Part shown: positions 16,877 through 25,898 of the stretch, in pieces
How the letters are laid out: each line of letters starts with the position of its first letter
How positions within the stretch are numbered: position 1 is the stretch's first letter
NCBI RefSeq assembly: GCF_000242455.2
Contig: NC_019892.1
Span: 1,426,001-1,490,000, forward strand
Length of the DNA: 64,000 nucleotides
Direction of reading: 5' to 3'
DNA from: Singulisphaera acidiphila DSM 18658
Lineage (GTDB): Bacteria; Planctomycetota; Planctomycetia; Isosphaerales; Isosphaeraceae
Notes under the pieces: generated by a model
Databases searched by the model: none
Seen by the model: the letters and a program-made list of their open reading frames with translations, nothing else
What the model was told of the DNA's origin: nothing
Position numbers and translations under genes: made by a program

Positions 16877-17161
16877 TTACCAGCCCTGCAACTCATCCAG
16901 GAGACGGTCCAGCGCCAGTTCCATCTTCGCGGGCGAATCATAGGAGCCGGTGGCGATCTGCCGTCGGATCTCCTCGACCTTTTCGTGACGGATTTCGGGC
17001 AGCCTGCTGATCCCGTCGAGCATCTGGCCCAAGGGCGAGATCTCGACCTGATCGCGGGGCGTACCCGCTTGCACAGTCTGGCCCGCATCGACACTGAACG
17101 CAGCCAGCCGCGGGTAAATGGGTTGAGGGCCTTGCATTCCCCCAGCGCCGAAGACTTCCAT
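16877..17161 (-). CDS. flgM: FlgM-like anti-sigma-28 factor
   Basis: A 94-residue protein; the ATG at 17161 has GGGGAGG 8 nt upstream. The C-terminal half (DQVEISPLGQMLDGISRLPEIRHEKVEEIRRQIATGSYDSPAKMELALDRLLDEL, residues of about 37-91) follows the FlgM pattern: a helix, then VExIRxxIxxGxY and the final amphipathic helix that binds sigma-28. The first 35 residues are unstructured in appearance, as expected. In other bacteria FlgM holds FliA inactive until the hook is complete and is then exported. No flagellar gene is nearby; the neighbours are a dead secretion ATPase and a lipid-transport pair. Function as a FliA partner is therefore inference. Confidence 0.78.
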   Translation of the reverse strand: MEVFGAGGMQGPQPIYPRLAAFSVDAGQTVQAGTPRDQVEISPLGQMLDGISRLPEIRHEKVEEIRRQIATGSYDSPAKMELALDRLLDELQGW

Positions 17162-17420
17162 GTGTGTGCCTCCCCTAGTGGTGCTCTGGCCGGCGGCTCC
17201 ACCGTCGGCACGCCCGGACGTTGCGAAACAAGGAAACCCGCGGAAACCACAGTCGAAGATGAGCCCGCTGACGAGCAGTCGGTTTTGGTCCCATCCCCCA
17301 GGTCTCCACCGTGGTGCCCAACGGTCTCGGGCGTCCACACCTATCTTATCGGCCGGAAGATGGAACGGATTTAACCAAAGACCCGAAAATCGGGGCTTCG
17401 TTCTGGGCAAAGTCTGAGGG

Positions 17421-18707
17421 TCACCGTTGCATCCGCGCATTGCGGGGTGTCGGCTTCAGCGAGTCGGCCAGCAACTGCGACGTCTGCCCCAGTCGTGCGG
17501 TCACCGACTGGATGTGTTGCTGGATTTGTGTAACTTCTTGACGCTGTGAGGGATCTGTCGATTTCGCCTGCATCGCGTCGAGTGTTTTGACCAGGTCATG
17601 CAGCTCCTGGGCTCCCTTGGTGAAGATCTGTGCCGTGTCGTAAACCGCCTGAACCCGAACATCTTCGGGCGTCGGTTTATAGAACGGGCTGAGGACGAAC
17701 GGGTTGGCGAAAATCTTTTGGACCAGCTTATTCCCCCAGTCGGTCGCGTCGCGCACGTTGGCGACGGTCCGTTCCATGTCGGCCCGCCCCTTGGTCATGA
17801 TCTGGGCCCCGTTGGTCGCGATCACGTCGGCCTGATAGAGGACGCGATCGGCACGGGCCCGTGTGCCGTCGAGGCCGTCGAGCAGTTTCTCGATCTTGAC
17901 CCGATCCTTGGTTGTGATGTCCTGAATCGTGGCCATCAGGTCACGCAGGCTCGTGATGCTTTCGCGGATATTGGGGCGATTGTCGGTAAGCAGGCCGTCG
18001 GCCTGGGCCGTGATCGATTCAAGGCGGCTCAGGGCGGCCTCGATCTTGGGGCCGGCGGCGGTGATTCGCTTGACCAGATCCTCCACGTTCCCCGCGCTCG
18101 ATTCGAGGGCGGGCCGGATTGCGTCGGCCGATTCCCGGACTCCGGTGGCCGTCTCCTGGACCGTCCCCAGGATTTGCCGGACCCGAGGGCCGGCGGCGTC
18201 GACCGTTTGGCGGACTTCGGAGATCGTGTGGCTCAGGTGGCTCCGCTCGACCGGACCGAGACCGACTTGCTCGAGAATCGGGTCGAAGAAGGTGGACGCC
18301 ACCCCCTGCACGACCTGGCCGGGCACCAGGGCCACGGTCGAGGTGCCCGACGACAGGATGTTGACCCGGCTTTGGCCTGACAGGCTCGACTGAATCGTCA
18401 CCTTGACGTCCTGCCGCAATTTCTTGGCGAGCTTTGTGGGGAGCGACAGCTTGAGCTTGGCGACCAGAAAGCCTTCGACTTCGGTCAAGTCGATGTCAAC
18501 GACCCGGCCGGCGTCGATCCCGGCGATCCGGACCGCGCTGCCGACCCGGATCCCCTGCCCGTCGCGGAAGACCACGTCGATGGTCCGTCGTGACGTCAGG
18601 AACCCGGGCCCTGACGACGCCAGGCCGACCAGGCCGAGCAAGCTCGCCAGCGCGACGACGATCACTGCTCCGACCAGGATTTCACGCATCGAGGATCGGC
18701 CGTGCAT
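17421..18707 (-). CDS. MlaD-like MCE-domain lipid transport protein
   Basis: A 428-residue protein starting MHGRSSMREILVGAVIVVALASLL, a short cytoplasmic stretch and one N-terminal transmembrane helix; GAGGAAAGG precedes this ATG, so a TTG further upstream is rejected. The MCE domain follows at about 38-125 (IDVVFRDGQGIRVGSAVRIAGIDAGRVVDIDL). The rest is a long helical region (about 150-420) of the type that forms a periplasmic needle or tube in larger MCE proteins. It should act as the substrate-binding periplasmic part of an ABC-type phospholipid or sterol transporter with the MlaE-like permease encoded 80 nt upstream. No ATPase gene is present. Confidence 0.85.
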   Translation of the reverse strand: MHGRSSMREILVGAVIVVALASLLGLVGLASSGPGFLTSRRTIDVVFRDGQGIRVGSAVRIAGIDAGRVVDIDLTEVEGFLVAKLKLSLPTKLAKKLRQDVKVTIQSSLSGQSRVNILSSGTSTVALVPGQVVQGVASTFFDPILEQVGLGPVERSHLSHTISEVRQTVDAAGPRVRQILGTVQETATGVRESADAIRPALESSAGNVEDLVKRITAAGPKIEAALSRLESITAQADGLLTDNRPNIRESITSLRDLMATIQDITTKDRVKIEKLLDGLDGTRARADRVLYQADVIATNGAQIMTKGRADMERTVANVRDATDWGNKLVQKIFANPFVLSPFYKPTPEDVRVQAVYDTAQIFTKGAQELHDLVKTLDAMQAKSTDPSQRQEVTQIQQHIQSVTARLGQTSQLLADSLKPTPRNARMQR

Positions 18708-18787
18708 CGGGTTTCCCTTTCCTCGGAACAACTCTAGGTGATCTCACGTGCTTACTTACAGACAGACTGACGGATCGACGGACAGCT

Positions 18788-19690
18788 TTACAGGCCGGGG
18801 GGAGCCAAAAGGGTTGGGCCGAAGGCCGGCCCGGCGTGGTAAACCAGCAGGAACCAGATGCTGTTGAGGGCCAACGTGGCCACGGTCGCGAAGCAGGCCG
18901 CTCGACAGGCTGCCCAGGATACCGGGCCGCTCGGGGTGTCCGCCGAGCCACTTAACCCCTCGTGGCAGGCGAAGAGGGCTGCGAACAGTGCAAAGGCCCC
19001 CCCCTTGATCACAAGGCCCGCCACGTCGCGGATCCAGAGCGTCTCGAGGAACATCGCGAAAAAGGAGTCGGTCGAGACCCCCAGCAGCGTCTGGGCGACC
19101 TGCCAGCCGACCACGGTTCCAACCAAGACCCCCCAGACCGAGAGCACGAGCCCCGCAATCACACCCGCGCTGAGCCGAACGGCCGCCAACCGCGCGGGTT
19201 CCGGCGAGAGCGAGGTCGCAGCCCGTTGGCCGGGCAGCGGGTCGCGATCGGCGATCTCTCGAGGGTCGGCGTCGAGCGCCTGGGTGAAGCGCCCGCGAAG
19301 CTCCGGTGTGTACAGCGCAGCCAGCAGGCCGGCCAGGGTCAGGCCCGTCATCAGCGGAGCAACGTTCCGGATCAAGCCGACCCCCACCACGGCTCCGGTT
19401 CCATCCACAAACGTGCCGCCGAAATAGGCCTGCATCGAGAGGAAAGAACCCATGCCAATGTGGACCAGGGTGACTAACGGGATTCCCATCGCGAGGATCG
19501 AAATCGTCTGTCGGGTCAGCGTGGGGACGAACGGGGGAACGGCCCCGACCGGCGCGAACACCGACCGTGCGGCCGAAATCATCAAGGCCCCCAGATTTCC
19601 CAGGTAGGCGGCTCCCCCCAACGCAACCCGGCCGATCATTGCCAGCGGGGAAAGCAGAGGGAGCTCGAGAAACGATGCTGGGCTGGGCAT
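18788..19690 (-). CDS. MlaE-like ABC transporter permease
   Basis: A 300-residue, about six-helix protein; the ATG at 19690 follows GGAGG. The MlaE pattern is recognisable: an N-terminal amphipathic part, LMGIP-type helix (ISILAMGIPLVTLVHIGMGSFLSMQAYFGG), VGLIRNVAPLMTGLTLAGLLAALYTPELRGRFTQALDADPREI, which matches the REIGPVLTALxxAGRxGxxxxAELGxMxxxEEI core, and C-terminal helices. The core is degenerate (G and M residues replaced), so this is a divergent member. It is predicted to work with the MCE protein encoded just downstream. The MlaF-type ATPase must be encoded elsewhere, or this pair is a variant system. Confidence 0.8.
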   Translation of the reverse strand: MPSPASFLELPLLSPLAMIGRVALGGAAYLGNLGALMISAARSVFAPVGAVPPFVPTLTRQTISILAMGIPLVTLVHIGMGSFLSMQAYFGGTFVDGTGAVVGVGLIRNVAPLMTGLTLAGLLAALYTPELRGRFTQALDADPREIADRDPLPGQRAATSLSPEPARLAAVRLSAGVIAGLVLSVWGVLVGTVVGWQVAQTLLGVSTDSFFAMFLETLWIRDVAGLVIKGGAFALFAALFACHEGLSGSADTPSGPVSWAACRAACFATVATLALNSIWFLLVYHAGPAFGPTLLAPPGL

Positions 19691-19762
19691 GACGTCGGTC
19701 CTCCGTGACCGGTTGCGTCTCATAAGAAGGCGATCGCTGTCGGCGAACTTGGGAGGGATACT

Positions 19763-20206
19763 TTAGGGATTCTGCGGTGATTTGGCCAGAGAGCCTCGAC
19801 GACGTTCCCACCAGGCCCGCCACTGCGTGACGGACTTGGTCCGCTCTTCGGGAGGAGCCCAGGGTAAATAACCAAAGTCCTGGCCCGAACGACGGCGGAG
19901 TTCCTCGTGGGCGCTCAGTCGGACCACGGGATCGGGGTCGTCAAGCTTACCGATCAATGTCGGGATGACCTGGCTTTCGGGAAGCCCTCGGCCCAGACCG
20001 ACCGATCGGGCCCGGGTGATCGCGGCAGGGTGGGTCATCCCCCGGAAGTTGCGCGGGGCGATGCTGCAACCGAAGGTCAGGGCCACCAAGGGCAATGTGA
20101 TACCGACCACACGCCAAAGGTGGGGACGGGAATGAGAGCGGGCGGTAAGGAATCGTTCCTTCCGCTTGTCGTATGGCCTGGAGCGTTGCTCAGTGTGTTG
20201 CATCAT
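19763..20206 (-). CDS. Small membrane-anchored HEAT-type protein
   Basis: About 147 residues from the ATG at 20206 (starts at 20203 and 20296 are also possible; none has a strong ribosome site). The basic N-terminus leads into a hydrophobic helix, VVGITLPLVALTFGC, with a cysteine that could be a weak lipobox. The remainder contains one HEAT-like unit (ESQVIPTLIGKLDDPDPVVRLSAHEELRRRSG) and a Trp-rich end (WRAWWERRRGSLAK). The pattern DPDPVVRLSAxEELRxxxGxxxGYxPW is common in planctomycete lipoproteins. Function unknown; probably anchored to a membrane facing the periplasm. It is followed 72 nt later by the mlaE-like gene and may share its transcript. Confidence 0.6.
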   Translation of the reverse strand: MMQHTEQRSRPYDKRKERFLTARSHSRPHLWRVVGITLPLVALTFGCSIAPRNFRGMTHPAAITRARSVGLGRGLPESQVIPTLIGKLDDPDPVVRLSAHEELRRRSGQDFGYLPWAPPEERTKSVTQWRAWWERRRGSLAKSPQNP

Positions 20207-20462
20207 GCGAGGCTCGGTTTCGGTCAGCGTCCTTGCGTGCGAAGAACCTACATCTCGTCTCGGGGGCGTCCCTCCGCGCTGCCAATCCGAAAGCAAGAAG
20301 AGTGGCTCGGATTGGCGGGGGTGACAGCCCGACGAACAGGTCCGTTCCCGGGCTTGTGGCGAACCGTAGTCGAAATGATTAAAGAGGGCAATGGCAACTC
20401 GCCGATCATTGTTAGAATTGGAGCAGACCTCCTACCTTGCCTCGGTTCCTTTGACGTTTCGT

Positions 20463-21509
20463 TCAGAGGCGGCGAGAGCCGAGACTCCGGATCGCTTCGG
20501 CGGCAACCTCCACCTGCTCGCGCGAAACGTCGAGATGGGTACAGGCCCGGAGCACCTGTGGACCGAGAGCCGAGACGAGCACACCAACTTCGAGGAGCTG
20601 CGCGGCGACCTCGGAGGCGGTCCCCAACGCCGGGTCGACCGTGACCCAGACCAGGTTTGTTTCCACCGGACCCGACTCGAGACTCAGCCCTTCGGTCTGC
20701 TCGACTGCGTGGGCCAGGATCTGGGCGTTGGCATGGTCTTCCGCCAGCCGTTCGACATGATTCTCGAGTGCGAACAAGGCGCCTGCCGCAATGATTCCGG
20801 CCTGCCTCATCCCCCCTCCGAACGCCTTGCGGAGCCGATGTGCTTTGCGAATCAGGTCGCCTGAGCCGGCTAGAGCCGAGCCGACCGGCGCCCCGAGCCC
20901 CTTGGAAAAACAGACCGAGAGGGTATCGAAGTGCCGCGCCCACTCGCGGGCCGCGACGCCCGAGGCCACGACCGCGTTCATGATCCGGGCCCCGTCGAGG
21001 TGCATCGCTAGGCCATTGGACCGCGCCCAGGTCGAGATCTCCGCGACGCTTTCCAGCGGGTGGACCCACCCTCCCCCACGATTCTGCGTGTTTTCGAGGC
21101 TCACCAGCCGGGTGCGCGCATAATGGCAGTCGTCGGGCCGGATCTTGCCTTGGAGGAGCCCGAGGCTGAGAAGGCCGCGATCCCCTTCGATCGGCCGGGT
21201 GGTCGCGTTCGAAAGCCGGGCGATTCCCCCCCCTTCCCAGACGTAGATATGGGCGCTGGCGTCGCAGAGGACCTCGTCACCAGGCGCGACGTGCACGCCG
21301 ATCGCGACCTGGTTGGTCATCGTTCCCGACGGCATGAAGAGCGCGGCTTCCATGCCGAAGAGTTCGGCCGTTCGACGCTCGAGGGCCTTGACCGTCGGAT
21401 CCTCGTCATAGACGTCGTCCCCCACTTCGGCTTCGGCCATGGCCTTACGCATCGCGGGAGTGGGCCGGGTGACGGTGTCGGACCTCAGGTCGATCGCGGG
21501 CCTGGTCAT
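20463..21509 (-). CDS. ltaE: Low-specificity L-threonine aldolase (PLP)
   Basis: A 348-residue PLP enzyme that cleaves threonine or allo-threonine to glycine and acetaldehyde. [35 protein letters not shown] is the family's N-terminal signature. The cofactor lysine lies in [16 protein letters not shown], and [16 protein letters not shown] holds the PLP-ring aspartate. The ATG at 21509 is chosen because it aligns with family starts; a GTG at 21527 is in frame. Length is normal. It is transcribed away from hisD, and with glyA at 44 kb it gives this genome two routes to glycine. Confidence 0.92.
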   Translation of the reverse strand: MTRPAIDLRSDTVTRPTPAMRKAMAEAEVGDDVYDEDPTVKALERRTAELFGMEAALFMPSGTMTNQVAIGVHVAPGDEVLCDASAHIYVWEGGGIARLSNATTRPIEGDRGLLSLGLLQGKIRPDDCHYARTRLVSLENTQNRGGGWVHPLESVAEISTWARSNGLAMHLDGARIMNAVVASGVAAREWARHFDTLSVCFSKGLGAPVGSALAGSGDLIRKAHRLRKAFGGGMRQAGIIAAGALFALENHVERLAEDHANAQILAHAVEQTEGLSLESGPVETNLVWVTVDPALGTASEVAAQLLEVGVLVSALGPQVLRACTHLDVSREQVEVAAEAIRSLGSRRL

Positions 21510-21743
21510 GGAAGGAGTTCTCGCCACTCGAAGAGTCGAAAGACAAATGCTGACGGCTCAGGACATTGTACGGGAAGCGGCGACCCCTTTCGCTCATTGT
21601 GCCGCCTCGAGACTCCAAAGGGTGCGAAGTCCTCCAAATATGGGGAGGCGGCCGGAAAATCGGCTTCCAAAAAAATGAAGAGGCGGCCGGTTGCCTCGAG
21701 AGATAGAATGGTCGCGTTCGACTCCTGGGAGATTCCTCCTCCG

Positions 21744-23117
21744 ATGGCAACGACTTTGAACATTTGTCGGATCGACTGCGCCAATGACGATGCGCGCGAG
21801 GCGATCTTTGAATTGCGCAGGCAACTGAGCCCCAATGGCAACGTGGTCAGCCCGCAAGGGCGGGCACGGACGTTGGCCGCCTTCGGCGAGGAGCTGACGC
21901 CCCAGCAGGTGATCGAGCGGATCTGTGCCGGCGTGCGAAATCGCGGGCTCGACGCCGTGCTCGATTACACGGCGAAGCTCGACGGGGTGACGCTCAGTCC
22001 GGCTGAGGTCCGGGTCTCGCGCGACGAGATGCTCGAGGCCTTCCGCGCGGCCGACCCGGCCTATTTGCGGACCTTGCGCCGGGTCCGCGACAATATCCTG
22101 GCGTTTCAGTCGGGTATTCTCAATCGCGACGCGGTGATGAGGCGAGGACCCAACTCCGAGCTCCGCCTGCGGTATCGTCCGCTCAAGCGGGTGGGGGTCT
22201 GCATCCCGGGGGGAGCGGCGGCCTATCCGTCCTCGCTGCTCATGACGGTCGTCCCCGCGCAGGCGGCGGGGGTCGAGGAAATCGCCGTGGTCGTTCCGCC
22301 GACCCCGTTCGGGGGCTACAACACCGACCTCCTGGCTGCCTGCCATGCGCTCGGGGTGACCGAGGTCCACCGGATCGGCGGCGCCCAGGCCGTGGCCGCT
22401 ATGGCCTACGGCGTGGAGGGGATTCCGGCTGTCGACAAGATCGTCGGCCCCGGCAATTTGTTCGTCGCGCTTGCGAAGCGGCAGGTCTACGGCGAGGTCG
22501 ATATCGACAGCATCGCCGGGCCGAGCGAGATCGTCCTAATTGCCGACTGGACCGCCGACCCTCGCTTCATTGCCGCCGACCTGATCAGCCAGGCCGAACA
22601 TTCTCCGGGGGCCAGTGTCCTGATCACCTGGGAGCCCGACCTTATCGAGCGCGTGGCCGAAGCCCTGGTCAAGCAACTCGAGCAGTTGAGTCGCGGCGAC
22701 CTGGCTCGCGAAAGCCTTGAGCGGTTCGGAGCGCTCATCCTGGTGCGTGACGAGGACGAGGCTGTGACCTTGACGAACCTGATTGCTCCCGAGCACTTGC
22801 ACGTCTCGACGTCCGACCCGGATCGTCTGGCCGAGCGGCTCACCAACGCGGGGGCGATCTTCCTGGGGCACGACACGCCGGTCGCCGTGGGTGACTATGC
22901 CGCCGGCCCCTCGCACGTCTTGCCCACCGGGGGCACCGCACGCTGGGCCTCGGGCCTTTGCTCGAACGACTTCCTCAAGAGAACAAGCCTGATTTACGTC
23001 AACCGCGAAGGGCTGGCCCAGATTGCTCCCGACGTCCGCCTGCTCGCTGACAAGGAAGGGCTGACCGCCCACCGTTACAGCGTTGACGTGCGGCTGGACG
23101 AGGGGCAAGAGCCGTAA
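21744..23117 (+). CDS. hisD: Histidinol dehydrogenase
   Basis: A 457-residue enzyme for the last two steps of histidine synthesis, oxidising L-histidinol to histidine with NAD and Zn. Conserved stretches are VCIPGGAAAYPSSLLMTVVPAQAAGV, RIGGAQAVAAMAYG, KIVGPGNLFVALAKRQVYG, IDSIAGPSEIVLIAD, QAEHSPGA (Zn and catalytic Glu/His region), APEHLH and GDYAAGPSHVLPTGG. The start is the ATG at 21744 after GGGAG. The open frame continues 684 nt further upstream, but that part is antisense to the threonine aldolase gene. A GNAT gene and hisC follow on the same strand. Confidence 0.95.
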   Translation: MATTLNICRIDCANDDAREAIFELRRQLSPNGNVVSPQGRARTLAAFGEELTPQQVIERICAGVRNRGLDAVLDYTAKLDGVTLSPAEVRVSRDEMLEAFRAADPAYLRTLRRVRDNILAFQSGILNRDAVMRRGPNSELRLRYRPLKRVGVCIPGGAAAYPSSLLMTVVPAQAAGVEEIAVVVPPTPFGGYNTDLLAACHALGVTEVHRIGGAQAVAAMAYGVEGIPAVDKIVGPGNLFVALAKRQVYGEVDIDSIAGPSEIVLIADWTADPRFIAADLISQAEHSPGASVLITWEPDLIERVAEALVKQLEQLSRGDLARESLERFGALILVRDEDEAVTLTNLIAPEHLHVSTSDPDRLAERLTNAGAIFLGHDTPVAVGDYAAGPSHVLPTGGTARWASGLCSNDFLKRTSLIYVNREGLAQIAPDVRLLADKEGLTAHRYSVDVRLDEGQEP

Positions 23118-23185
23118 CGCCCGTTTGTTCCCGGCTAACTCACCAAACCAAAGGATGGCGTGCCTGACACGCCCAAGCTTTTACG

Positions 23186-23701
23186 ATGAGTCTGAATGTG
23201 AAGATCCGTCCTTGCCGGTCCGACGACGCCGAAACTCTCGTCGCGATGATCCGTGAGCTGGCGGTGTACGAGAAGCTCGAAGCGTTTGCACAAGCGACCC
23301 CCGACGCACTCCGTACCCACCTGTTCGGGCCTCGACCGAGCGCCGAGGCGATCCTCGCCGAGCAGGACGGTGTGCCCGTTGGGTTCGCCCTCTTTTTTTC
23401 GACGTTCTCGACGTTTCGCGGGCAGCCCGGTTTATATCTCGAAGACATCTTCGTTCGCGAAACGCATCGCAATCGCGGGATCGGTAAGGCACTCCTGGCG
23501 ACCGTGGCGCGGATCGCAGTCGAGCGGGGCTGCGGCCGCGTGGAGTGGTCGGTCCTCGACTGGAACGCTCCCTCGATCGCCTTCTACCGCAGCCTGGGGG
23601 CTGAGCCGATGGACGAGTGGACCGTGCAACGGCTCCATGAAGAGCCGCTTGCCCGCCTGGCCGCCCTCTCCCCCTCCAGCTTCGGGATGACCTCCGAATG
23701 A
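23186..23701 (+). CDS. GNAT acetyltransferase, spermidine/diamine acetyltransferase-like
   Basis: A 171-residue protein with the complete GNAT fold: IRPCRSDDAETLVAMIRELAVYEK at the N-terminus, LYLEDIFVRETHRNRGIGKALLATVARIA as motif A with the acetyl-CoA-binding RxxGIG loop, and VEWSVLDWNAPSIAFYRSLGAEPMDEWTVQRL as motif B. The ELAxYEK, FSTFxGxxGLYLEDxFV and DWNxPAIxFYxSLGA pattern is that of diamine N-acetyltransferases. It lies between hisD and hisC, and its stop overlaps the hisC ATG by four bases (ATGA), so it is translated with hisC. A direct role in histidine metabolism is not known for this family. Confidence 0.85.
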   Translation: MSLNVKIRPCRSDDAETLVAMIRELAVYEKLEAFAQATPDALRTHLFGPRPSAEAILAEQDGVPVGFALFFSTFSTFRGQPGLYLEDIFVRETHRNRGIGKALLATVARIAVERGCGRVEWSVLDWNAPSIAFYRSLGAEPMDEWTVQRLHEEPLARLAALSPSSFGMTSE

Positions 23702-24765
23702 GCCGCGACTCCTTTTTCCGCCCGCACGTCGATCGGATGGCCGGCTACGTGCCGGGCGAGCAACCACGCGATACCGGTGTTCTCAAGCTCAACACGAACG
23801 AGAACCCGTACCCCCCCTCCCCTCGCGCCTTCGAGGCGATCGCCGCCACCTTGGACGATCGGCTCCGCCGTTACCCCGACCCGATGGGGACCGCCTTTCG
23901 TCAGGCCGCGGCGCGGCGGCACGGGGTCGATCCCGAGATGATCCTGGCCGGCAACGGCTCGGATGACCTCCTCACGATCATCACCCGCGCCTTCGTCGGA
24001 CCGGGTGATCTGCTCGTCTATCCCTCACCGAGCTACATCCTCTACAGGACCCTTGCCGAACTCCAGGATGCCCGGGTCGCCGAGGTCCCTTTCGGATCTG
24101 ACTGGTCGCTTGATCCTGCATCATTCGCCCTGCCGGGGACGAAGCTCGCGTTCGTCGCCAACCCGAACAGTCCGTCGGGCACGACGCTCACGCCCGAGCA
24201 GGTCGCCCGCCTGGCCGAGCGGCTCGACTGCCCGCTCGTCGTCGACGAAGCGTATGCCGATTTCGCTTCATCCGACTGCGTGAGCCTGGTCGCCAGTCAC
24301 CCGAACGTCATCGTCACGCGGACCTTCAGCAAGGGGTATAGCCTGGCCGGCCTCCGCCTCGGCTACCTGATCGCGCGGCCCGAACTCATTGCCGGGCTCG
24401 TGAAGGTGAAGGATTCGTACAACTGCGATTCTCTGAGTCTGGCCGGGGCCCTCGCCGCGCTCGAAGATCGCGACTACCTCGCCCAGACCCGCGGAAAAAT
24501 CCTCGCCACTCGCCGCCGCCTGACGGAAGCCGTTCGCGCCTTTGGCTATCAGGTGCCCGAGAGCCAGGCCAACTTCGTTTGGTGCACCGGCGGGCCCCCG
24601 GCTGCGGAGGTTTATGAGGCTCTCAAGGCCCAGAAAATTCTCGTCCGCCTGATGCGTTACCCCGGCCACGCCGACGGCCTGCGAATCACCGTGGGCACTG
24701 ACGCCGAGATCGATCGTCTCCTCGAGGCGCTGGGGCCGATCGTGGCAGCCAGCAAGTTCTCTTGA
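23698..24765 (+). CDS. hisC: Histidinol-phosphate aminotransferase
   Basis: A 355-residue class I/II PLP aminotransferase. LKLNTNENPYPPSPRAFEAI is the family N-terminal signature, LAGNGSDDLLTIITRAFVGPGD the cofactor phosphate loop, FVANPNSPSGTT the Asn region, VVDEAYADFA the Asp/Tyr pair, and TRTFSKGYSLAGLRLGYLIA holds the Schiff-base lysine. It converts imidazole-acetol phosphate and glutamate to histidinol phosphate. Translation is coupled to the preceding GNAT gene by an ATGA overlap. A hairpin 20 nt after the stop may end the hisD-GNAT-hisC transcript. Confidence 0.94.
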   Translation: MSRDSFFRPHVDRMAGYVPGEQPRDTGVLKLNTNENPYPPSPRAFEAIAATLDDRLRRYPDPMGTAFRQAAARRHGVDPEMILAGNGSDDLLTIITRAFVGPGDLLVYPSPSYILYRTLAELQDARVAEVPFGSDWSLDPASFALPGTKLAFVANPNSPSGTTLTPEQVARLAERLDCPLVVDEAYADFASSDCVSLVASHPNVIVTRTFSKGYSLAGLRLGYLIARPELIAGLVKVKDSYNCDSLSLAGALAALEDRDYLAQTRGKILATRRRLTEAVRAFGYQVPESQANFVWCTGGPPAAEVYEALKAQKILVRLMRYPGHADGLRITVGTDAEIDRLLEALGPIVAASKFS

Positions 24766-24785
24766 GCCGTGAATTCCGTACTTCC

Positions 24786-24815
24786 CTTTCCCTGGGCTCT
24801 TGGGCTCAGGGAAAG
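24786..24815 (+). terminator. Hairpin past hisC
   Basis: CTTTCCCTG (24786-24794) pairs perfectly with 24807-24815 across a 12-nt loop. It starts 20 nt after the hisC stop and ends about 97 nt from the stop of the convergent pseudopilin gene. No T run follows in either direction. Confidence 0.45.
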
Positions 24816-24911
24816 GCTTAAAACGCTTGTGTTCTGAGCTGCGAGCCTGCTTCGGTAATCCAGAATGATTTCAATAGGCTTGCGCGTCATCACGCGGCGG
24901 TCTACCGCTAC

Positions 24912-25682
24912 TCAGGGATAAAAGCTGGGATTTTTGAACGGCTGTCCGCCCGGGAACATGCCGAGATAGGCGTCGGCCTTCGGGGTCGATTTGACGTGGC
25001 CGTCGAGATAGAGGCAGTTCCCGTTGCCATGCCGGTTCCAGGCGATCCAGTCGTCGAGCGTGATCGTGCCGACCCAGATATCGTAGTCGTCCTGCCTTGG
25101 CTCTTCGCTGAAGACTGCGGCGTTCCGTTCGTTGAACGTGATGAAGTTCGAGGTGCCCACCTCGTACTGAAACCTCGGGAAGGTCCAGCGGCCAAATCGC
25201 CGGGTCTTGTGACTCAAGAGCGAGTTCATCAGGTAGCTTGTTCGATGGCTCAGTCCATCGACCTCTTTGGTCTCCGGATCGGTGAATGGGGCGACTCGAG
25301 AGATGTCGGAGAGGCAGCGGAAGATCTTCTCGTCGGCGACTTGCGTCCCCCCCCGGGCGATCGCGTCGTTGGCGTAGGCCGGATTGACGTACGGCATGAT
25401 CTTGTCTTCCCAGTAGATCTCCGCAAACGAGTCGGCGGCGTCGACCTGCGAGTTCACGTCGGCATCGAATGGGTGATGCAGGAAGAACTGGCCGTTCCAG
25501 TCGTCGAAGTACTGCATGACCCCCAGGCCGATCTGGTGAAGATGACTCTGACAGTCCATCCGCCGCGCCGCCTCACGGGCACCCTGAACCGCAGGGAGCA
25601 AAAGACCCACCAAGACCGCAATCACCGCAATCACCACCAAGAGCTCGATCAGCGTAAACCCGGCACGGCCGCCCCGTAGCAT
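24912..25682 (-). CDS. DUF1559 pseudopilin (type II secretion-like prepilin)
   Basis: A 256-residue protein of a family greatly expanded in planctomycetes. The N-terminal [39 protein letters not shown] is a class III prepilin signal: cleavage before Phe, Glu at +5, then a single helix. The remainder is the DUF1559 domain, with [15 protein letters not shown] near the start and the C-terminal [18 protein letters not shown], a variant of the H-x9-DG(H/S)V box. AAGGA precedes the ATG. Pseudopilins assemble with a GspE ATPase; the only such ATPase in this window is a dead remnant, so partners must lie elsewhere. It interrupts the his genes. Confidence 0.9.
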   Translation of the reverse strand: MLRGGRAGFTLIELLVVIAVIAVLVGLLLPAVQGAREAARRMDCQSHLHQIGLGVMQYFDDWNGQFFLHHPFDADVNSQVDAADSFAEIYWEDKIMPYVNPAYANDAIARGGTQVADEKIFRCLSDISRVAPFTDPETKEVDGLSHRTSYLMNSLLSHKTRRFGRWTFPRFQYEVGTSNFITFNERNAAVFSEEPRQDDYDIWVGTITLDDWIAWNRHGNGNCLYLDGHVKSTPKADAYLGMFPGGQPFKNPSFYP

Positions 25683-25898
25683 GAGATAGCATCCTTATGG
25701 TCAAGGAGTCACGAAGCAGGCGGGGGGGGCGCCGTGTTACGACTTTGAAAATCATGTTACTCGACGTTCGCTGGGACAAGAAAGAGGACAGCGGGCAAAT
25801 CCCCCTTTTTTTTGTTAACGTGAACGGCTGGGCCCGAAAGTGGGGGGGCGATGATGAGCGCAATCCTCAAAAAAAGGGCTGAAGGGGGAGCATGAGCC

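Noticed and set aside
16799..17374. A 191-residue plus-strand frame opposite FlgM
   Set aside because: The FlgM reading on the minus strand has family motifs and a ribosome site; the plus frame has neither.
21060..21743. N-terminal extension of 228 codons to hisD
   Set aside because: This part lies antisense to the threonine aldolase gene, and HisD families start at the ATG at 21744.
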